From: Citrus sinensis
Lineage: Eukaryota; Streptophyta; Magnoliopsida; Sapindales; Rutaceae
Direction: 5' to 3'
Length of the DNA: 64,000 nt
Assembly (NCBI RefSeq): GCF_022201045.2
Contig: NC_068556.1
Span: 24,657,501-24,721,500, forward strand
Position 1 is the stretch's first letter, and each line of letters starts with the position of its first letter. The translations under genes were made by a program, and so were the position numbers. Under the pieces are notes generated by a model. The model was not told where the DNA came from, made no database searches, and saw nothing but the letters and a program-made list of their open reading frames with translations. Below, piece after piece: positions 1 through 13,900 of the stretch.

Positions 1-1384
1 AGGAATCATATTTTATTCATTGTTGGTATTGAGAGGCAAATACTAGAATCAACCAGATACAAATAATTCAGAGTCAGAAAAAGTGCTTTGTCATCCTTGG
101 ACATTTAACTAACTACTCTGCATTTTATCATTTACTGGCTTAGTCTTTTGGTGGTGGTCCTGGATTGCTTATAATTAGGACAAAATATTATCTTGTCTAC
201 GAAAGTCCTCAATATCATTGTGTGAGACGCCAAGGAAAGTGTATATTACATGCAAGGAAGAAAAAGAAAAATCGAAAAAAGAAAAAAAAAAAAAAAAAAA
301 CACAGAGGCTGTCTAGTATTTGTCTTAATGAATATTTAGACTTTTATTGTTTTTAAAATGAACATTTAAAGCCCACTATCCTTTTGTCAGTGAATTTTAG
401 CTATTCAAAGGAAGAAGAAAGGGGAATTAATATCATCATTTTCAATTTTCATATAAATAAACAGAATTCACTAACAAAAGAGGATTTGATATCCAATTCT
501 GAAACAGTTGAAATTCACCATCCATTCTAAAATGCTTGTGATACTACTACTAGAACGTAGCTTGAGGGACTGGTTATACAATGATGTATATTTAGAGCAA
601 TCTTGTTCTACCTTTTTTTTTTATAATTTTTTTTTTCAAAACTTAGCAGCTGATATGGGTCCATTGCAGCCTCAACTTCCTGCAAACCAGAGCCTACATG
701 TCAGATTGCTTCACATTTCAAACTGCGGATCAATAGTCAGAAGACTCCATTATAGATGAAGCCCACCAGCACCATCATCATCATCATCAATATTATTATT
801 GTCAATAATAAGACATTTCTCCGTTACAAGCCATGTGTGTGTGTGTATAATCTACGCACCACATAAAAGATGGCACATGTCATTATGTCTACAAGTTTAA
901 GAAATATGATCACCGAGAGATCACGAAACTAGCCAAAGTTCTCTTTCTGTTATTACAATTGTATTTTGATGATTCGGTCAAAGAATGTGTGTTATTTAGT
1001 TTTTTTTTTTTTTTTTTTGGGGGGGGGTCTTGATAATGACCTAACTTTTTAATTAAATGGTGCTTTATAGTTGTCTTAAATAACTCTGGCAATTGCTTTA
1101 CAGTCACTTCAATACTTATCTGGAACATCTATACAACAGGCCCCCACCAGAAAGAAAAAACTGAACAAAATAGGCTGTCTAAATGCTACTTTTAAGCTTA
1201 AAAGTGAGTTCAAAGTGGAGATTATAATTAATGTAAGTATGGTATAATTACATCGAATCCAAGGAGGGTTTTGTTCGAAAAACTTCAGATTTACGACACA
1301 TGCATGTTAGCGCAGCAGAAGCAGCATCAGCATTGCACCTCTTCAAGTACTCGTCAATACATATATATATATATCAATTGTTCA

Positions 1385-1406
1385 GCGGTGCAGACACCGA
1401 CAGATG

Positions 1407-1448
<42 letters not shown>

Positions 1449-1475
1449 GCAAGCAAGCAAGCAAGCAAGCGCGCG
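1385..1475. repeat. Compound microsatellite (AT)n(AC)n(GCAA)n
   Basis: A long AT dinucleotide run passes directly into a short AC run, then a GCAA tetranucleotide run and a GCGC tail. It is a compound simple repeat with no coding content. Confidence 0.9.
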
Positions 1476-2921
1476 ATTGTATATATTTATAGATGCACAA
1501 AATGATCTTCTGCTAATATATCGATATATGTTGCTGTTTTTACAAAGCAGTTGCTATATATATGCTGCCAAAACACAAAATCAAATTGTAGGATGCTGCC
1601 CATTTGATCATTAAGAATTGACACTTTAATAAAGAATTTTACTTTAACGTAGTTTCGGGCACGCAACAAATTTGACAACTTCGATTTATGAGTAAGCGTG
1701 CTCCATACATTATTCCCCATTTTAAAATTACAACTCAAATTACTGAAAAAAACCATGGTCTGGTATTCAAATTGTTTCGCAAATATGTGGACACATGTAT
1801 TCTTCTTATAGAATCATTTACCAAGCACATCTATTTAAGAATAGGATAAAATGATTTTGGTGCTGTATATATTAATTAAAGGAACATGAGTCAACTTCAG
1901 CCTTGAATTTGGTTCAGAAGTATAATATGCCAATTAAAACAAGACGGTACTCACGGTAGTCTCATTTAGGTTCCTCACCTGCCTTTCATATGTCGTTCGC
2001 TGTTCGTATCCTGAATGTTGTCCCAATATCTTTAGGGCAAATGTTAAAAAATGGGGCCCAAGTTTACGAATTATATGAGGATTAGGGGTTTGTTAAATTA
2101 AACCCTAGCCAGCTGCCTTGTTTCTTGTTCTCATTGATTTCAAAGACACAAACAATATGATTGGAGTTCTTGCCATCAGGATCGATTTGATCATGTATAA
2201 TATAAACACAAAACGATAGAATAACATTAAAAAAAAAAAAAAAGAGTTAATATCGGAATCTTCCATGCATGTTAGGGGTTAGGCAAGTTGAGGCTCCCAC
2301 AAAGCAGCCACTGGTCTCCTAACTCACAGCTCATCTTCAACTTCTTCCTCGTCTTGGCTGGATTTATGAATAATATTTACCCGGCGCCGATAAGAACGGC
2401 TATTAGCTAGTGTACGTTCATGGTTGAAACTTCAATATGCATGCATTAATTGTACATGTCTAAGAATATATTTGAAGTATATGAGGAATTTAATAGTACT
2501 TTAATTTCAATCATTTATAAGGTCAATTATTATTTTCTACAACTCAACCAATATCAAATTATACAATGCAAAGGAAAAAAAATCTGAAGATTGCTGAAAG
2601 AATTAATGGGCCAAAAGAAAAAAAAAATGAAGAAGGAAAAAATTGTCTCTCTTGAATAATTAATGAACAATATGTCTTCGCCCTATCTAATCCTCTTAAA
2701 CGAATTCAAACCATCTCTTTTACTTTACATCCTAATCAGTTTTAGAGCTTGATTTGTGTTGAAAAAATCTTGAACATGAGTTGGCAAAGAATTGCGTTAT
2801 AAGACAATACATAAATGCAATATTATGACCATTTAAGATATAATGATTAGGTGAGCCAGCTAGCTCTCATTTTGATCCTACATGTAAAAGGAAGCTATTG
2901 GATTTGGCGGTCCAAACCCTA

Positions 2922-2923
2922 AA

Positions 2924-2958
<35 letters not shown>

Positions 2959-2960
2959 TC
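2922..2960. repeat. Compound microsatellite (CT)n(AT)n
   Basis: A CT run followed at once by an AT run. It interrupts the left copy of the diverged duplication described in the findings, so the repeat expanded within that copy only. Confidence 0.85.
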
Positions 2961-5317
2961 AAACTCATCGGTATTGTTTCCTCATTTTTCATGTATCGAA
3001 CTGTATGCCTTTTTGGTTGTGATTTCCTGGAAATATCCTACATGTACACTAGCTTAGTTCTCTGTGATGACAATTCACACAAAACAAATATATAAATAAT
3101 TTATACTTCTTTTCTCCTGCAACAAGGGCCAGCCAAACATGGAAGTCCATATCACATCTCAAAATCATTCGACGTGTTATTGTCAAATAACGATCGATCA
3201 CATATTAACTTCAGTATAAAAAGTCAATAATAATTGATGCTACAGAAAACAAAAACAAAAATCAAATTAAGAGTGGTATAAAAAGTCAATAACTATATAA
3301 AAGTAGTATGATAATTGATATGAAAGACAAGTCTTTGAAAATTAATAAGAACTAAAGAAATGAGATAAACAATAGAACTGGACGCGAACAATTTAAAAAA
3401 ACACGTTTAATATTAACGGGGGAAATGATTTCTCATCTTCATCCTTCTTTTAAAAGAAAAGAGATCCATTTTTCTTACTCTTTACATTATAAGTTTTGGG
3501 TTAATTTGTAATGAATGTGTGTGCAGTTAATTTATACATTTTGTCCTGTAAGATGAAAACCAAAGCTGGCTAGCTATACGAGAATTGTGTGTTAGCTTTG
3601 TTGATGTTTTATATACGATCACATATGATCAAATTAATAATTATGTAAAAGGTCAGCAGCTATTGATGATAAGAAGTCAGTAGCTACTGACATTACATAC
3701 AATCACATAAATGATGTTATAAATTTAAAAGTATTAATACAATTATATGACAACTGGTGTGCCCTCGATGTACATAACAATCACATTACTGATGGTTTAA
3801 AAAAAAGTCAGTGGCTACCTCCCTCATAGTGATGCGACCATACGTATGAACAAAGAACTTGTGATTCAAAAATATTCATGATAATAATAATAATAATTAA
3901 AAACAAACAAAGAAATGAAGATATATATGGATGAGACTAAAGGTCGATCAACATCAAATGTCATGAAGAGGAAAAGCTTTTGAAGATTGTCAACAAAAGA
4001 GATAAATAAAGGATATGAATCGAATTAGCTAGAAATAAATAAACCAAAAACTTGTCTACAAATAAAGATTTGTAACCTTCATTTTATCTTCTTAAACTAG
4101 AAAAGGTCCACGATTGCATTGCATGACTGTGTAAAATGTAAATATAATGCAACCAACGCGACAATGAGTTGTGGTCCAAACCCTAAATTGTTAATCCTAT
4201 TTTCAAACTCGTTATTGTTTCTTCATTTTCATGCGTGTTCCACATATTTAGCTGCGATTTTAGATACATTCTATATATGTCTACTGACAAAATCCACCCT
4301 TTGACATTTTCGTTATTAATTTATTTGATTACATCATTCGTTTTATTTTATTTCATTTGAGGACATCTTTGAAACTGTTCTAATTCAAGCCATTGTGGTG
4401 TGTAATACTTTAAAACAAAATCGTTGTAGCTTAGCTTGTCAGACAAAATGGGCCAAAGATGAAAGCCCAGAACATCTTTCCTGGGCATGAGGTATTGCCT
4501 CCAGAATCTCAAATTGGGCCAAGTAGCCATGAAGGCACGAAGAGCATTAGTTACAGATTATCATTTCTCATTGCACCCGCAATTTATCAACTGGTGCAGT
4601 TGAAAATACTTTCAATGCTCAGTATTTTTTTTTTTAAAAAAAAAAGTGAGAAAGAAAAAGAAAGTTGTACGTACACTTGGTAGATCAATACAAGGAGCTT
4701 GAGGTTGGATCATTATTTATTCTCATGGGATTGGAGGGAAGATGATTATTTCGTTTATATTCATGCAATGTGTACGTTTAAAAAATTAAGATGATATTAC
4801 GGATTTATAAATTAGGATACAACAACTCTTTGTATTTTTAAAATAATTTAACAGTCGTCAGTCGTCTCTAAGTTATTTACGTTATTCTATTCGGTAGTTA
4901 TAATGATGCTGACGACATTAAAAGTCAACAGCTACCTAAAAAGGTAAAATGACAGACGATTGATATTTATAAAAAAATATTAACAACTGCTATTGATTTT
5001 ATAAATAAAATGGTCATAATAGTTTAAAAAAAAAAAAGAAAAAAAAAGGGGGGTAGTTGATGGATGCGTTATTAAAGAGGTACCGCGTATCACGTCGTTA
5101 ATTTTTACTTTTCGACATATTGAAGAAAGTAATTTCGTTATTTTGTACGAAAATGCAAATATAGTAACATAAAAATATGGCCAATACAAATTATTAAAGG
5201 AAAAATAAATTATTTCTCTTTTAATATTTGACAAAATCAAATCACAACCGTTGATGCAAATGAAGGGCCCATTTTTCACTTCCTCCACACCAATTGAAGA
5301 TGATATATCATGCACGT

Positions 5318-5323
5318 GTCATG

Positions 5324-5355
<32 letters not shown>

Positions 5356-5358
5356 TAT
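5318..5358. repeat. Microsatellite (GTAT)n
   Basis: About eight tetranucleotide units, shortly upstream of the probable transcribed leader of the sugar-phosphate translocator gene. Confidence 0.9.
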
Positions 5359-5399
5359 AAGCTAATAAGAAAATTGAAAATATTGTAATAAAAAAATTG

Positions 5400-6242
5400 G
5401 AAACATGGGTGAGTTGTTGTTGGCGGTGTTGGATTTTATTTTGTTTGGGTGTGTGAATGTGTACCGTAGCTCACATGGTACGGCCTTGTGTTCATTTAAT
5501 TCGTTGCTTCAGTGCTTCTTCTTCTTCTTCTTCTTCTTCTTCAGACACACTGAACGTCAGAGCCTCAGCCTTTGGTTTTCATTTTCTCACTCGTCTTCAT
5601 AGATACTAACAAGGCATTTATTACTGCTCACTACTCTGTTTTTGAGTCTCGACTCTGTGAAAATTCATTTATTTGGTTATTATTGATCGTTGAGTTCCGA
5701 CTTTGGATCTATGCACTTGGGTTTTCAAAAGGGTAACCAGATTTGCTTTTAAGTTATTTCATTTTTTTTTGTTTTTAACTCAGATCGGATCCCGCTCCGC
5801 ATTGCTTTAGATCAAAATTTGATTTTTTTTTTCTTTTTGCCCTTCTTTTGACTTGGTACTATGTTGGGAAATATTAATTGTTCAGAAAATGTTTGACCTA
5901 GATGCAAATTTGTCTATTTTGAGCCAAAAAAATCACATGGGTCGTGTCCTTTTTTACGTTTTGTCGATGGGATTTGCTGGCATTGCTGTCTTTTTAACTT
6001 ACTTATAGTGATGTTGTTCTTTCCTTTTGTGTATTGAGTTGTTTCAGGTCTAAATCGATTAGAGACTCCCAACAACGTTTTAGCCTTATGATAAATTGGT
6101 AATGGTTGAGGAGATGAATTTGTTTGCTGGATATTGATGGTTTAGTCTGAGAACCAAGATGCTGTAGCTGCCAGTGGATTAAGAGGTTTTAAAGTGAGGG
6201 TTTCATTTTCTCGTTTTCTTTTGGTGCAAGAGAAAAAGAGCG
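5400..6242 (+). promoter_or_regulatory. Promoter and 5' leader region of the translocator gene
   Basis: The stretch contains a CTT microsatellite (about 5518-5542) of the kind common in plant 5' leaders, followed by pyrimidine-rich sequence and several upstream ATGs that do not join the main frame. Family members often have a leader intron and one is possible here, but I could not place its ends. The transcription start is not identified. Confidence 0.4.
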
Positions 6243-9200
6243 ATGAAAATGATGATAAACAAGCCTCTTGTTTTGACTTATTTGTACTTGTTGATCTACA
6301 TCCTACTTTCATCTGGAGTTATACTGTACAACAAGGTAATGCCTACTCCTTGCTTATCTTTAACTTGATGATACTAAATGAGTGTGGTTTCTTAATTTTT
6401 TTTATTTAAAAAAGGACATTATGAGTATTTACTGCTTTAGACTTTTGTGGTCTGATTTACTGAAAATGTTCTGACATTCATCCATAGGTTCCCATATGAA
6501 TTATGAGAACACAATGTTGTGTGTCTTGCCATGCTTAAGCATACTCAATCTCTTCTTCTTGTTGTTTTTGTTGATCTACATGCATTAATCCTCCATAGGA
6601 ATTAGAGGGAGTCCTGTAACTACTATGAACCTACTTGTCAATTATTTCTTTGCCACAGTCAATGCTGAAGATCTTCATGTCATCATGTGTGCTGCTAGAT
6701 TGTAGATATTCATAGGTTATGTCTGCTGTGCTTGCTGATTGCCTAATTTCTATTAGACCTTGCATTTTTGTCTGCATTAGCTGTGAACTAGTATGCACAA
6801 GCCACTTTTGTCTCTCTCTTAAAAGTGTGATGCCATTTTTTTGTTTCTTGCTATGAACAGTATCATTTATAAGGACTTTTTTCTTTTTCCCTTCTGTAGT
6901 ATGACAGTCCATGCAGTTAAGTGTGAAACCTGAGTTATTTTGTCTCACTTCAAATTTTAAGTGATCTAATTATTGAATATGACTCTGAACTTCTGCAGTG
7001 GGTTCTTTCTCCAAAATACTTCAATTTTCCATTTCCCATAACGCTTACGATGATTCATATGGGATTTTCTGGAGTTGTAGCATTTTTCCTTGTTCGTGTA
7101 TTCAAGGTGAGACTTTCCAAAAACTTTTGGCTCTATTACTCCAGGATATTCTTCGATGGCCATCATTCAATTCTGCAGGCGTGCATAAATTTCAACTTTT
7201 TCTGTTTGTTTCATTCCTCTTGTTTCCTTTTCTGACTACTGATGATTTCCTTATTCTAGAATAAAAAAATCAGTGATCATTCCCTATAATCCTCTATTAC
7301 TCAATTTCTATACTTTTTTTCATTAAAATTCTTGTTTTAATTTCTGTTTTTCTCATCTGAATGTGCAGGTTGTATCTCCTGTTAAGATGACATTTGAAAT
7401 GTAAGTGAACTAATCTGTTTCCAAGAGTTAATATGACTTGTCTGATTCTTCATTTTCCTACTTCAATCTCCTGAAATATTGTGCTTGACACGGCAGATAT
7501 GCAACCTGTGTAGTACCAATAAGTGCCTTCTTTGCATCAAGTCTTTGGTGAGTGCTTTCAATTGGGTGAAACTGGCATTCTTTTCTAATGTTTGGAGTTT
7601 TTATCCATTGGGAGGCATGGCATTATGGGTATCTTGTGTGTTTCTAACCTTGTTCGTTATTGTAGATGAACAAACTTAAATTTTTTCTTAGTAGTTTAAT
7701 TCTTATGAGGAATGACCGAGTTTACTTCATATATGCATATAATTTTTATCAGTTTAAGGACACCGAACAATATATATGCAGCAAGTATTAATGATTTACG
7801 AGCTGCATAAATTCCTTTGTCAATCTACTCGAAAATTCATTAATAAGTTTTTTGTCATTATTTTTCAGTACAATGTCTGTTTAATAGTTGTCAATTGTAT
7901 ATGGTGTAAATAAATACTAAGAACAATTTCTTCTGACTATTTGTACTTTCATAGGTTTGGTAACACTGCTTACTTGCACATATCGGTAGCCTTCATCCAG
8001 ATGCTCAAAGCTCTAAGTACGTGAATAGAAGTGCTTATATATTGTTCATTTTTACTATATCTTCTTTACTGCTGATAAATGGGTGCTTATAGTAGTGCTT
8101 TGATGTTGCAGTGCCAGTGGCAACATTTTTCATGGCAGTTTTATGTGGCACTGATAAAGCAAGATTGGATGTGTTCTTGAACATGGTGCTGGTCAGTGTT
8201 GGAGTCGTCATTTCCTCATATGGGGAAATTCATTTTAATATAGTCGGCACGCTCTACCAGGTTACTGGCATCGTTGCAGAAGCTCTTAGGCTGGTCTTAA
8301 CGCAAGTCCTTCTGCAAAAGAAAGGCTTGACTCTAAATCCTATTACCAGCTTGTATTACATAGCTCCATGCAGGTATTGTCCTGTTGATGCCTTTAGAAT
8401 ACTCCTTTTTTCCTCTTACATATTAAAATATAGTTTTGTCTATTTTGCAAGATATGTATAAAGTTTTTCCCAAAAAAAAAAAAAAAAAGATATGTGTAAA
8501 TTTGGTGAAGAAAGTGAGTGTTAATGTGGTTTCAAAGAATCTCAAGAAACTATTTTTTTTTTTTCATACTTTGAAATTGGGAAGGAGTTTTGGATCGATT
8601 TTGTCTTTTGGGAAGGTTTTTGCTTTTATTTAAGATGTAGATACCTCAAGATAGAAACTTTCTTTTTTGAGATGCTCTCCTATTTGCAAATTCTTGGGGA
8701 GCTTTTGGGGCTAATGGACAACATGTTAACCGTTTGTAAATCTCTATTTGTAAATACATTCTACTCAACATTTTTCCTCAAAAAAAGTGAAATGCATCAA
8801 TGTGATTAGATGTTCCGTTGATTTATTTACAGGATCTTTTCGAGTTTGCAATCTTTTCTTCCTGTTACTTAATGATATTATGCTTGACTGCTCTATTACC
8901 CCAATAGTTTTTCTTTTTATAAGGATGTAGTTGCGTAAAATACCCTGTTGCAACAGTTGTGTTTCCTTTGATTGGTTAGGAATAAGGATTGACATTTATG
9001 TGATTCTTGTTTGTGCAGTTTTGTGTTTCTATTTGTGCCTTGGTACTTGTTGGAGAAGCCTATGATGGAAGTTTCACAGATTCAGTTCAATTTCTGGATC
9101 TTCTTCTCCAATGCTCTCTGTGCTTTGGCCTTGAACTTCTCCATATTCTTAGTGATTGGAAGAACTGGAGCCGTCACTATAAGAGTTGCTGGTGTTCTAA

Positions 9201-9857
9201 AAGACTGGATACTCATAGCCCTTTCAACTGTTATATTTCCAGAGTCTACAATAACTGGGCTGAACATAATTGGCTATGCAATTGGTACTCATTGTTTTAG
9301 ATAACATGTGCTAGTTTCACGATGCTATCATATGTTATTCTTTTAAAAAATTATGCTATCATATGTCATTCTTTTCAAAAATGCTTTTGACTAAGTAATC
9401 AGTTTTGTTGTGCAGCATTATGTGGTGTTGTCATGTACAACTACATAAAGGTTAAGGATGTCCGTGCATCATCTCAACTACCTGTTGAAAGTATCCCTGA
9501 TAGAATTGCGAAGGTCAGTATTATTGGTAATCCTTCATATTGTCATACACGAGATCTTCTTTTCCCTATCTGAAAATAGTTGAGTAGTTGTTGGGGTTTT
9601 ATTTATTCATTTGTTTTATAAAGTGTATGCTGTTAATTGATCATTTTGTTTGTTCTTCTAATGCATTTCCTATTCCATTTTTTCAGGACTGGAAGTTGGA
9701 GAAGAAATCATCAGATATATTCAATCCTAATAACAGCAGCGACAACAATGGAGGGAATATCAACTCCGAACCACAGATCGATGAAGAAGCACCTCTGATT
9801 GCATCATCAAGGTTATCTCACATTGGCCGTACTCAGGTCAGCAACCATGGTGTATAA
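6243..9857 (+). CDS. Sugar-phosphate/phosphate translocator, KVAG type (At3g17430-like)
   Basis: Nine exons: 6243-6335, 6999-7106, 7369-7400, 7497-7547, 7955-8016, 8112-8373, 9019-9284, 9416-9513, 9687-9857, giving about 380 residues, normal for the family. It is a drug/metabolite-transporter superfamily membrane protein with a TPT/EamA fold and about ten hydrophobic segments. Arabidopsis relatives sit in Golgi or plastid membranes and move phosphorylated or nucleotide sugars; the substrate cannot be read from the sequence. Supporting motifs are SSGVILYNKWVLSPKYFNFP near the N-terminus, WFGNTAYLHISVAF, and RVAGVLKDW late in the transporter domain, followed by a hydrophilic tail ending in EEAPLI and SRLSHIGRTQ. 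Three in-frame ATGs lie at 6243, 6249 and 6252. I chose the first, although Arabidopsis proteins start at the equivalent of the third. The gene is tail-to-tail with NPSN13. Confidence 0.93.
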
Positions 9858-10906
9858 TCTGTGAGCCAAGTATATAAAATTCATGTTAAAGATTTATCGG
9901 AGAAGACAAGTAACAGACAGATGAAGCCGAAGCTCTAGTGCACACATCAGCCTCCTATTGCAAGGGAGAATATTCTTTATTAGTGAATGGATCTTCAGGT
10001 TTAAGGCCAATGGCAGCTCATCAGTTATTTCTTTTGGTTATACAACATTAACATGGGCATGCATGGTTTTCCTGCTTAGGGTAAGTAATAGCTTAGAACC
10101 CATAATTGGGTGGTGAGGGCTCATTTATATAATCAAGGCTGTTGATTTTGGGGCATTTTCTTTTATTTTATTTTTTCCCTCTTTCTGGGAAAGAATTACA
10201 ATTTAAGTAGAGTTTGACTTTGTTAATTAGTATAGTTGTTTGCAGCAGACCTTTTGTACTCACACACAATATTCAGTTCAGCTATTGTATTAATTGAATT
10301 GATATTCAGATAAACCAGTACTTGCGTTTTGCATGTCGATTCATCGTATCATAAATAATGGTTACATGAATGGAGAGAGCCAGTCATAAAAGAACAAATT
10401 TAGACCTATTATGCGTACACATGATGCCATATCTTTAAAAACGTGAAAGAGCTCGGATTCTCAGATGAAGAGAGGGTAGAATCTTTAAAGTCACTTGAGA
10501 ATGCGCAGCATTCCTGATCACATAGAATGAGCACACATTGTTCGATAGGTTGCATAATGATGGATCTAAAATTACACAGCCGAGCGTCTATTATTGTCCT
10601 CCTAACCGGAACGAGTCTTCGAAAGTCTACATAAAGCCACAACATAGAATTTGAAACAACGCTAAATTAAAAAAAAAAAAATTGCTTGTATATGATTTAC
10701 AGAGAGAAATCACAAACCGATATGCACATCTCTGGCAAGAATATATCAAAATGAAAAGAAACCAAAAAAAAAAAAAAAAAGACAAGTCAACACCCACAAT
10801 CAGAACTCAGAAGTAGTCTTCCCACCCTTTCCAGCCATCCACAAGAATCCGAATCATCAAATCTGGATGGCGATGACTTCTTCCCAGCAAGAAATGATGA
10901 ATCTAC
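9858..10906. other. Convergent 3' regions of the translocator and NPSN13
   Basis: About 1.05 kb separates the two stop codons of these tail-to-tail genes. The sequence is T-rich and A-rich, as expected of 3' UTRs, with two long A-runs near 10669 and 10765. No further gene was seen. Confidence 0.6.
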
Positions 10907-13900
10907 TCAGAAATGTTCTGGTGCTTGCAGAGATAACAGCCTCCTTGCCGGAGCTGGAGGTGCCAATCCTGGGATGTCCCTGATGTCTTTGTTGTTGGGG
11001 TTGACAACCTGAAAATTCATAGACAGTAAGCAAAAAATGTTAAATTGCCATTGTCGGAAATTATGTTGTGATTTAATGTGAGTCAATACCTTCACTACTA
11101 TGATGGCTATTACACCACAGACGATAAGAAATAGGAATAGCATTATGCATTTATCTGTAGCCACCTGAGGAGAAAGGGAAAGACTTTAGTTTACGGTAAC
11201 GGATGAAAAGGAAGTTGGCTTCAGGCAGAAAACAGCCAACTAACCTGTCTTCCAATCTCCTTCACGAGCTGGGAGGCCTTCTTAATTGAGAACTGAATTG
11301 TATCTAGCTCATTAACAATACGGCCCATTTGATCAGTCTGCACAATTCTCAATCAGTATATAGAAGGCTACAATGATGAGAGGACAGATTACTCAGATGA
11401 TTAGTGAATCATACTTACTTGACCCTTTAATGTGGTGGCAGTTTGGGTTCCCACTTCAATTGTTTGTTCAACAACCTATAACATCACTCTCAAATTTCAG
11501 ACAACAAAAAAGGAAAAAAAATTGATCAAAAGCATGTCCATTAGCCGTTTACCATTTGAGAACGTTTAATAGCCTGATCAGTCTCATCCATTGTCTTCTT
11601 CCCAGCATCAATTAGTTCTTGATTTGACATGGCTACATGGCAAGACACATCAATAAGGGAACATGCCAGTAAAGAAGGCAAATAACAATATATTCCTACA
11701 TATCCATTTTTTGTACCTCAGCAATTTTATATCACAAGCAAGCAATTTTAGAAATCAAACTCACATGATGCCACTTGAACATTTTCATCAGCTGTAGGTT
11801 CACTGACTCCCGCTCCCATATCAAAGAGTTCAACCTTCTTATTACCAAGGCTATTCATATACCTGCAAGCAAACCAGATAGGGTGAGAAAACCTATTGTC
11901 CTCCTACAGATCACTGTTATGGAACCACATAACATACCAACACACTGCTCTCTTCCCTCTATGTCTAAATCCTATTGATCAAATTGGAGTCTTTGTACTT
12001 TGCCAAGGTTATTCATATACCCAAACATTATTTCTCAAACTCTTACACTTAAATGAACTCTCCAATTTGGATTGGTTCTGTTTTATTTTACTGGCAGTTC
12101 AAATTTGGTTTCTATAATGCGAATCCGATCAATTGTTTGGATTAGTATTCATGAAGGCCAAGAGCACCCATAAGATATACGAACAGAATTTTTCCCAATA
12201 ACTCATTTATACTTGTAGTTTTTATGAACCAACTTCCGTTGATGATTGGACAACAGTTTTAATACAGACTGCACAAACTCTAAACTCATGATCCTGAAGA
12301 AAGCAAACGGTTGTACTTACGTTTTCCTCAATGCAACATAAGAGTTCAACTCTTTTATCTGCAATGATGACAAAAACCATTAAAAGCAGATGTCACAAAT
12401 ATATATACTGGAAAAAAATGATAAATATCCTGACAAGAGAATTACAAAGAGAGATAAAAATCCTCTGTGCCACAGTACGAAGGTGTTATACTTCTTCCCT
12501 TCTTAAACATGAGTGGGCACAAAACAGTAATCTTTAAGTCAGTGGACACTCAATATCATTCCAAACCTAGTAGATGATCTTTGACAGGAATAGATGCTAC
12601 CTTAATTTTTTGTAGTTTCCCCATTTCTATCTCAATTGGTTTTGTGGGGCAATCTGTCTTACAGCAGCTATACCTATATTATTTTTTGGGACAATCAGTC
12701 CTACATCTGCTAACCCATCCTACAGTAGCTACATTTTGACAACCAAGATTGAGAACCAAGTTCAATGGTAATTGCTCTTTGGCTGCAGTGATCACCATTA
12801 AGCTTCGGGAGGTTAAAAAAAAAAAAAACCAGGATACAGTTTAAGATATTCGAAAAGCTCTTTTAGGATGATCGAAATCTGCTCCAATAGTTGGATTGTC
12901 CAGATTAATGATAAAGTGAGACCTCTACAGGTCAGTATGAGGAACAAACAAATTTTATATTTTGTTTCAGCATCAATTTCCATTGAGATAACTATTAAAA
13001 ATATGGTTCTATTTGCTGTTACAAACAAAAAGGAAATACAACTAGACCTAACATAGAATTTCTACATTCGTGCTCTGAGGAGAGAAAACCAAAGTTTCAA
13101 GGAACTGACCATAGATTGCTTCTCGTCATTGAGTTGCTTATTGACTTCCGGAGGATTTCGGGCTTCTTCATCTTTAATTTCACGATCCATCTCTTTAATT
13201 AATCTGAAACATTTAACTTTACATAAGTATAGCAGACAAATCCCACAAATGCAAGAAAATGATAAATTTCAATAAGAAAACTCATGTTACTTTATTTCAA
13301 TTTTCTATTATTTCCTTTCAGGCAGGTAACAATTAGTCCACAAGTGATTATTGCAAGACACAGCATCAAACTTCTACTCTTTAACTCTGCAAAGATCCAC
13401 CTTTTCTTGGTGAAATACTAAAATTTCAATCAAGACTACATAAACTCTAAATTTTGAATCAAGACTATATAGTGATTGAACTAAATCAGTAAATCTGAAG
13501 AAAATTTCTATATTTTTTTTTTCCAAAAAGCTGAATCTCAAATGCACTAGCCAACATATCTTCCTTGATCAGCAGTTGAGTTTCTAGAACCCAAGATCCA
13601 TCTAATGCGCCTAGATAATGACTTTTGGGAGCAAAATTCATAATGTATTTGTGCACACCAAAGTGTTTAATGAGGCAACATTGTATACTCATATCTTTTT
13701 CCTCTTTTGAGTTACATTAGTCCAGCAGCTAAAAGAGGCGGACAGTAGGATAAAGAAAACAGTCACGGTTGACATGTAAACAAATGTGAGAACATATAAT
13801 AGAAACAGCAAACCTTTTACACTCCCTCATCCTCCCAGTGAGTTCTTCCAGCTGCTTAGTTTGTCGGTTGGAATCTTTGATCTTATCCAGCTTCTGGAAG

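Larger units (their letters stand above)
1..5400. other. AT-rich intergenic region without a supported gene
   Basis: No open frame here has a recognisable domain or a convincing exon chain; the short frames are driven by A-runs and microsatellites. The region holds several simple repeats, a diverged duplication (about 2905-3050 against 4168-4300), a perfect 16-bp palindrome at 3676-3691 and a scattered degenerate motif of the form GTCARYAGCTA. The 3' end of a minus-strand gene could lie at the extreme left edge, but I cannot show it. Confidence 0.6.

Noticed and set aside
165-356. 63-codon plus-strand frame ending in a Lys run
   Set aside because: The frame is produced by a poly-A/AAG tract; no domain and no flanking gene structure.
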